The notes beneath the pieces were generated by a model, which was not told where the DNA came from, searched no databases, and saw only the letters and a list, made by a program, of their open reading frames with translations. From Akkermansia muciniphila (GTDB lineage Bacteria; Verrucomicrobiota; Verrucomicrobiia; Verrucomicrobiales; Akkermansiaceae): a stretch of 27,293 bases of DNA. Both the position numbers and the translations under genes were made by a program. Within the stretch, counting starts at the first letter, position 1; each line of letters begins with the position of its first letter. The DNA is taken from NCBI GenBank assembly GCA_004557455.1, contig SFDX01000032.1, forward strand, positions 1 through 27,293, read 5' to 3'. This document shows positions 22,971 through 27,293 of this stretch, piece by piece.

Positions 22971-23000
22971 GTTTATAACAGATTACAAGAGAATACATCC

Positions 23001-24185
23001 ATGATTATCGGCATTCTGAACTCCGGAGGTGATTGCCCCGGCATCAATGCGGTGATTGAGGGCTTCGTCTCCGCTGCCTACCAGCGGGCGTGGCGCGTCA
23101 TCGGTTTCCATGATGGTTTTGAGGGTCTGCTCCCGATGGCGGGCGGGCGGCGCTATGAGCTGCTTACCCCCATGAAGACGCACAAGATTCGCGCGTTCGG
23201 CGGTACTATCCTCGGCACCACGAATACGGGTAACTTCAATGTGCATGTCAACAAATTCGGCAGTGCATCCATTGACAAGGAGACCATGGCGAAGGCCAAG
23301 AAGACCATCACGGCTCTCGGACTCCAGGCTCTCGTGGTCATCGGCGGTGACGGCTCGGCGAAGACGGCCCAGCTCTTCTCGGAGGAGGGCCTGCCCGTCA
23401 TCTGCATCCCGAAGACGATTAACAACGACCTCTGCGCGGCGTCGGATTACACCTTCGGCTTCCAGAGTGCGGTGTCCGTTGTTTCGGAGTCCATCGACCG
23501 CATCCGCACCACGGCCAACGCGCACAAGCGTATCATGGTCATCGAGGTAATGGGTAACCTCTCCGGCTGGATTGCGTTGCACAGCGGCATCGCGGCTTCG
23601 GCGGATGTGGTGCTCATCCCGGAGATTGAGTTCGATCTGGACAAGGTGGTGGACTGCATCAAGGCCCGCAAGGCCTCCGGCCAGCGCGAGATCATCGTAG
23701 TGGTGGCGGAGGGTGCCAAGCTGAATGGCAAGTGGGTGACGGTGAAGAGCACCGAGCGCGGTGAGGAACGTCTGGGCGGTATCGGTAACCGCCTCTGCCG
23801 TCTGCTGCAGGAGCTCACCGGGTTCACCACCCGCTATTGCGTTCTGGGTCACACCCAGCGCGGTGGTTCTCCCTGCTCGTTCGACCGCATCCTCGGCATT
23901 CGCTTCGGTGTGGAGGCTGTTAAGCTCATCGAGCAGAAGCGCTTCGGCGTCTCGCTCGTGCTCAACGGGCCGCAGGTCAGCAGCGTGAGCATCGATGAGG
24001 CGGTGGCGAAGCCGCGTATGGTGCAGCCGGACAGCCAGATCGTGCAGACGGCTCGGGAACTGGGGATCATCTTCGGCGACCGGAGTGCGGCGGAGATTGC
24101 GGCGGAGATCAAGGGTAAAGCCCCGGCTGCCAAGCGTACATGTAAGTCTAAGTCGGCCAAGCCTTCGGAGGGTGAGGGTAAGTAA
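23001..24185 (+). CDS. Phosphofructokinase paralogue lacking catalytic Asp and Arg
   Basis: A 394-residue member of the PfkA family. It keeps the nucleotide loop NSGGDCPG, GGDG (115-118, the Gly of ATP users), Lys138 in IPKT, the sugar-binding HKR, and GHTQRGGSP. It differs at the active site. The base normally found in TIDND is Asn (Asn141 in KTINND). The MGR arginine is also Asn (Asn186 in EVMGN). In E. coli PfkA these are Asp127 and Arg171, and loss of Asp127 nearly abolishes activity. The protein should still bind substrates but transfer phosphate poorly. A Lys/Ala-rich tail follows the fold. It is a probable paralogue of the gene at 25186, perhaps a regulatory subunit; this last point is inference. 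Confidence 0.85.
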   Translation: MIIGILNSGGDCPGINAVIEGFVSAAYQRAWRVIGFHDGFEGLLPMAGGRRYELLTPMKTHKIRAFGGTILGTTNTGNFNVHVNKFGSASIDKETMAKAKKTITALGLQALVVIGGDGSAKTAQLFSEEGLPVICIPKTINNDLCAASDYTFGFQSAVSVVSESIDRIRTTANAHKRIMVIEVMGNLSGWIALHSGIAASADVVLIPEIEFDLDKVVDCIKARKASGQREIIVVVAEGAKLNGKWVTVKSTERGEERLGGIGNRLCRLLQELTGFTTRYCVLGHTQRGGSPCSFDRILGIRFGVEAVKLIEQKRFGVSLVLNGPQVSSVSIDEAVAKPRMVQPDSQIVQTARELGIIFGDRSAAEIAAEIKGKAPAAKRTCKSKSAKPSEGEGK

Positions 24186-24204
24186 TGCACGGCAATCTGT
24201 TACG

Positions 24205-25179
24205 ATGAACCTTAAATCCACATTTGCTCTCGTTGCGGTCGCCGTTGCCGGGCTCTTTTCATCCTGCACGCCGTCGTATCCGGATCCGGCAACCACGCAG
24301 CCCAGTTATCTCGTTTTGGAGATGACATCGGGCCGTATTCTGTACTCGCAGAATGCTACGCAGAAGCGCCCCATCGGCATGCTCGCCAACGTGGCAACGG
24401 CGGTCGTAGCCCTCGACTGGATTCGGAACAGCCAAATTGATACCTCCCGCCTCATCGTTGTGCCGTCCTTGGTGCAGCAGTGGCCCGGTACCAACCTGCT
24501 GAAGCTGAAGCCCGGGGACCGCATCTCCGTGCGCGATGCTCTGTATTCCACCCTGTTGTGGGATGACAGTTCGGCGGCGGCAACCCTGGCCATGGCCTGC
24601 GGTTACAGCCTTAATCCCTCGGACCCGCAGGGGGCTTTCACGCAGCAGCTGAATTTGCTGGCGCGTAAGCAGCTTAACATGTCGTCCACCTACTTTAAGG
24701 GGGTTACGGGTGCTACGGTTACGCAGTCTTCGGCTCGGGATATGGCTCTGTTAGCCCAGTATGCCACGCAGAACCCGGCTATCATCAACATCACCTCCCA
24801 GCGCAGTGCCGTTGTTACCGTTCAGGGTGCTGACGGTACCTCGCGCAGCGTGACGGTTACGAACACGAATCGCCTGCTGAACGCCGGTTCCGGTGTGGTC
24901 GGTCTCAAGGCTGCTCGCTCTCACACTGCCGGTGCTTGCTTGATGGGCTCTGCCAAGCGTGCTTCCGTCAAGCTCCTCAATCCCTTCTCCGGACGCGAGG
25001 AGACCTTCGCTCAGTGTCTCGTCCTCGTTCAGTTGGGTATGCCGGACTCCCAGTCTCGCTACAGCGCGGCCACCCAGTTCCTGCGTGACGGCTGGACCGA
25101 GTGGGAGAATTGGCAGAAGACCGGCGATATCTCGGATCCCAACAAATTCCTTAAACTTCCCACCAATCCCAGCAAATAA
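24205..25179 (+). CDS. D,D-carboxypeptidase-like lipoprotein lacking catalytic motifs
   Basis: A 324-residue protein with a lipoprotein signal (lipobox FSSC, Cys21) and the outline of a family S11 (DacA-type) D-Ala-D-Ala carboxypeptidase. The alignable landmarks are an LVLEMTSGRILYSQNA opening, a TAVVALDW helix, an RISVRDALYSTLLWDDSSAAATLA region, an NRLLNAG turn, and GVVGLKAARSHTAGACLMGSAKR. The catalytic residues are gone: SxxK reads MLAN, S-x-N reads DDS, and KTG reads KAA. It cannot act as a serine peptidase by the known mechanism but may still bind peptidoglycan stems. A short C-terminal extension replaces the usual domain. It sits between two PFK genes, 19 nt after the first and 6 nt before the second. 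Confidence 0.82.
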   Translation: MNLKSTFALVAVAVAGLFSSCTPSYPDPATTQPSYLVLEMTSGRILYSQNATQKRPIGMLANVATAVVALDWIRNSQIDTSRLIVVPSLVQQWPGTNLLKLKPGDRISVRDALYSTLLWDDSSAAATLAMACGYSLNPSDPQGAFTQQLNLLARKQLNMSSTYFKGVTGATVTQSSARDMALLAQYATQNPAIINITSQRSAVVTVQGADGTSRSVTVTNTNRLLNAGSGVVGLKAARSHTAGACLMGSAKRASVKLLNPFSGREETFAQCLVLVQLGMPDSQSRYSAATQFLRDGWTEWENWQKTGDISDPNKFLKLPTNPSK

Positions 25180-25185
25180 TTTCTC

Positions 25186-26280
25186 ATGAACATAGGTATT
25201 CTCAATGCCGGTGGTGACTGCCCCGGTCTCAACGCCGTTATCGAAGGTGCCGTCGGTGCCGCCACCGCGCGCGGGTGGACCGTGTACGGCTTTTACGATG
25301 GCTTCGAGGGCTTGCTCTCTACCCCGGATAACGAGCGCTGGCGCATTTTGACGCGCGCCAACTGCCTGAATATCCGCGCCCAGGGCGGTACGATCCTCGG
25401 CACGGTTAATCAGGGTAATTTCACCGTCAAGAGCGGTGTCGGCGGCCGTATGGAAATCGCCAAGGAGGTGCTGGACCGCAGTCGCGAAACGGTCGAGCGT
25501 CTCGGGCTTTCCGCGCTCATCGTTGTGGGCGGTGATGGTTCGCAGACCATCGGCATGGAGCTCCGCAAGATCGGTCTGCCCATTGTCGGTGTGCCCAAGA
25601 CCATTGATAACGACCTGGGCGCAACGGATTACACCTTCGGTTTCTGGACGGCGGCCTGCGTGGTTTCCACGAACCTGGACCGCCTGCGCACCACGGCCTA
25701 CTCTCACCAGCGTATGATGGTGGTGGAGGTGATGGGGCGCCACGCCGGCTGGATCGGCCTCTACGGCGGTATCTCCGGCGGCGCGGATGTGATCCTCATC
25801 CCGGAGATTCCCTTCACTCTGGAGGATGTCGTGCGTAAGGTGGAGCTGCTCAAGGCTCTCGGCCAGCGCGAGATCATCGTTGTGGTCAGTGAGGGTGCTA
25901 CCATCGGGGGCAAGCTCATCACGCTGGACGAGGAGACGAAGGGCGAGGTGCGCCTCGGTGGTATCGCCAACTTCCTTTCCACGAAGCTGGAGACCATCAC
26001 GGGCATCGAAACCCGCTACTGCGTGCTCGGTCACGTTCAGCGCGGTGGCTCTCCCATTCCCTTCGACCGTGTGCTCGGTGTCCGCTGCGGCGCCAAGGCC
26101 GTCCAGCTCATCGAGGAGGGTAAGTTCGGTGAAACCGTTGCCCTCCGCGGCGTGGACATGGAGTCTATGCCTATCGAGGACGCCGTTCGCACCCTCCACC
26201 TCGTTGACAAGCAGAGCCAAATCGTCGAGGCTGCCCGAGAAATCGGTATCTCCTTCGGCGATGAGTCCCTCCAGGGTTGA
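25186..26280 (+). CDS. pfkA: 6-phosphofructokinase, intact active site
   Basis: A 364-residue PfkA-family enzyme that phosphorylates fructose 6-phosphate to fructose 1,6-bisphosphate. Seen: NAGGDCPG (8-15), GGDGS (115-119), PKTIDNDLG with Lys138 and the catalytic Asp141, HQR, EVMGRHAGW with Arg185, and GHVQRGGSP. Gly at the position where PPi-dependent enzymes have Asp argues for ATP. The Lys in PKTID is shared with PPi-type and actinobacterial group III enzymes, so the phosphoryl donor is not certain. It is the last gene of the operon, starting 6 nt after the lipoprotein stop, and a terminator follows 20 nt after its end. Confidence 0.92.
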   Translation: MNIGILNAGGDCPGLNAVIEGAVGAATARGWTVYGFYDGFEGLLSTPDNERWRILTRANCLNIRAQGGTILGTVNQGNFTVKSGVGGRMEIAKEVLDRSRETVERLGLSALIVVGGDGSQTIGMELRKIGLPIVGVPKTIDNDLGATDYTFGFWTAACVVSTNLDRLRTTAYSHQRMMVVEVMGRHAGWIGLYGGISGGADVILIPEIPFTLEDVVRKVELLKALGQREIIVVVSEGATIGGKLITLDEETKGEVRLGGIANFLSTKLETITGIETRYCVLGHVQRGGSPIPFDRVLGVRCGAKAVQLIEEGKFGETVALRGVDMESMPIEDAVRTLHLVDKQSQIVEAAREIGISFGDESLQG

Positions 26281-26299
26281 CCCTCTCACACCGTTTTAC

Positions 26300-26332
26300 A
26301 AAAGCTGCACGGGTTCTGCTCGTGCGGCTTTT
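26300..26332 (+). terminator. Intrinsic terminator of the sialic acid-PFK operon
   Basis: 12-base arms (26300-26311 with 26321-26332) pair with one G-U step around a 9-base loop, and the downstream arm ends in TTTT. It lies about 20 nt after the PFK stop. Confidence 0.85.
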
Positions 26333-26415
26333 GTATTGATCGACAAGTTACCCGTTGTCGATGATTTCATTGTAGCGTTCGTTCTTTACTCAGAATCGCT
26401 TTCCCGGATGCCGGC

Positions 26416-26934
26416 GTGGGATGGGCCGGCCGCAAGGTACTCGGGTGGCGCATCGGACCGAATATGACAACCGATCTGTGTCTTGAGACTCTTGATAAGG
26501 CTTTGGAGAGTGGTCTGCTTCCACGGGTCTTTGACACGGATCAAGGTAGTCAGTACACATCTCGAGAGTGGCAGGCAAGAATAACGGGTCTCAGCGTGCA
26601 GATCAGTCTTGACGGACGAGGCAGATGGCAAGATAATGCACGGATGGAACGCTTTTGGAGGAGCCTGAAGCATGAATGTTTTTTATTACATGACTTTGAG
26701 AGCAAGGAGGAGGCTGCTGAGGTGTGTGGTAAATGGATAAAATACTATAACGAGAAGCGTCCGCATCAGGAGCTTGGGAACCTATCTCCCGATGAATGGC
26801 TTGCGGAGCAACTTAAATCACCATTCATCGGGGAGGGAGCGGAGAGAGAGGAGCGGGCAGAGGCACCTCTCTCTCCGAGAGTCCCCTCTCTCCGCTCGGA
26901 AACTCTCGGAGAGAGAGGCGAAAAAAAGGCTTGA
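26416..26934 (+). pseudogene. 5'-truncated IS3-family transposase (OrfB)
   Basis: The C-terminal part of an integrase-core transposase. FDTDQGSQYTSREW carries the second Asp of the DDE triad. DGRGRWQDNARMERFWRSLKHE carries the Glu. The YYNEKRPHQELGNLSPDEW ending is typical of the IS3 family. The helix-turn-helix part, the first Asp and OrfA are missing: family-like sequence begins only at about 26413, and an in-frame stop lies at 26362. The final 35 residues, after EQLKSP, are low-complexity translation of the inverted repeat at 26866. It marks an insertion or recombination junction immediately after the operon terminator. Confidence 0.88.
26866..26918. repeat. 17-bp perfect inverted repeat
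   Basis: Arms 26866-26882 and 26902-26918 are exact reverse complements with a 19-base loop, rich in CT and GA steps. It is followed on plus by seven A, so on minus it follows seven T. It overlaps the end of the transposase frame. It may be a terminator-like structure or an element end. Confidence 0.75.
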
Positions 26935-26959
26935 CACAGACGATAGAAAATGCAACAAT
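26931..26959 (+). promoter_or_regulatory. Possible promoter before the lipoprotein at 27048
   Basis: Consensus TTGACA (26931-26936), 17-base spacer, weak AACAAT (26954-26959). The leader would be about 80 nt. It lies at the downstream edge of the IS remnant, so it may be element-derived. Confidence 0.4.
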
Positions 26960-27047
26960 CCCTTCAGCCCCGTTAGTCTGACCAAGAAAAGCCTACTCGG
27001 TGTCGAGAAGGGGATACCACCTTAAATTATTCCCACGCGTTCTTACT

Positions 27048-27293
27048 ATGAAAGCTATGAACTTCATCATTTGTTTCGTACATGCCCCACAGCTGCTATT
27101 ATATATTTTGGTTGTGATTTTGTGTTCGTGCGATACCTTAGATGATGAGACCAGTAAATTTAAAGGAAACTGTTACAATGAGAGTAGCTCCTCGATCTCA
27201 TCTCAGAATCTTCATTGTGTCCCGGGGATATCCGGTATGGGTGCCCCTACAGGTGCCGAAGTTGACTTAATGATGAAAAATCTTCACCACGTC
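27048..27293 (+). CDS. Partial putative lipoprotein, runs off the window
   Basis: The frame is open from ATG 27048 to the window edge (82 codons, no stop). The N-terminus has one Lys, a hydrophobic run (about 10-27) and a lipobox-like LCSC followed by Asp, which predicts a lipoprotein. In E. coli an Asp after the Cys would mark inner-membrane retention. The visible mature part is Ser/Asn-rich. Base composition is AT-richer than the core genes and resembles the island at 1200-2500. An alternative ATG three codons in (27057) is possible. No family recognised. Confidence 0.55.
   Translation, partial: MKAMNFIICFVHAPQLLLYILVVILCSCDTLDDETSKFKGNCYNESSSSISSQNLHCVPGISGMGAPTGAEVDLMMKNLHHV

Noticed and set aside
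23001..26280. PPi-dependent phosphofructokinases
   Set aside because: The Lys in PKTI(D/N) fits PPi enzymes, but both proteins have Gly in GGDG where PPi-users have Asp. I leave the donor open and favour ATP for the intact copy.

Overview
The window reads as chromosomal DNA of a GC-rich Gram-negative bacterium. I lean towards Verrucomicrobiota (Akkermansia-like or a related gut lineage). The reasons are the mucin-type gene content (Cys-type sulfatase, sialic-acid lyase plus N-acylglucosamine 2-epimerase), many Ala/Pro-rich lipoproteins, and starts that mostly lack a Shine-Dalgarno sequence. This is inference from gene content; there is no rRNA or other phylogenetic marker to settle it.

Layout. 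1-1130: a C-rich, T-poor mosaic of repeats with no convincing gene. 1200-2525: an AT-richer accessory island with a compositionally mosaic small gene, a small gene broken at a run of seven G, and the 3' end (D5-D6) of a group II intron on the minus strand. 2586-8271: core genes, with a phosphohexomutase and the fluoride channel CrcB on plus, facing an FKBP isomerase, a small exported protein and a DEAD-box helicase on minus. 8378-14428, all plus: an ankyrin lipoprotein with a TMEM43-like membrane protein; then, after a repeat-bearing spacer, a membrane zinc peptidase, an HU-like protein, a thioredoxin-fold lipoprotein and TrpS. 14839-18549, minus: a secreted protein of unknown function, a sulfatase and HisC. 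18594-20725, plus: two exported proteins of unknown function.

20773-26332 is one compact plus-strand operon with a promoter and a terminator: N-acetylneuraminate lyase, N-acylglucosamine 2-epimerase, a phosphofructokinase paralogue, a D,D-carboxypeptidase-like lipoprotein and a second phosphofructokinase. The first two would convert sialic acid to GlcNAc and pyruvate, and the PFK step would carry the resulting sugar into glycolysis. The first PFK has lost the catalytic Asp and a nearby active-site Arg, while its partner keeps both. The D,D-carboxypeptidase homologue between them has lost all three catalytic motifs. Two apparent pseudoenzymes in tight linkage with an intact PFK are the most unusual content of the window.

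26416-27293: a 5'-truncated IS3-family transposase, a long inverted repeat, and the start of a lipoprotein gene that runs off the end.

A second theme is promoter geometry. At nine genes a sigma70-like -10 box lies only 6-14 nt before the ATG, so the transcripts should be leaderless or have leaders of only a few bases.
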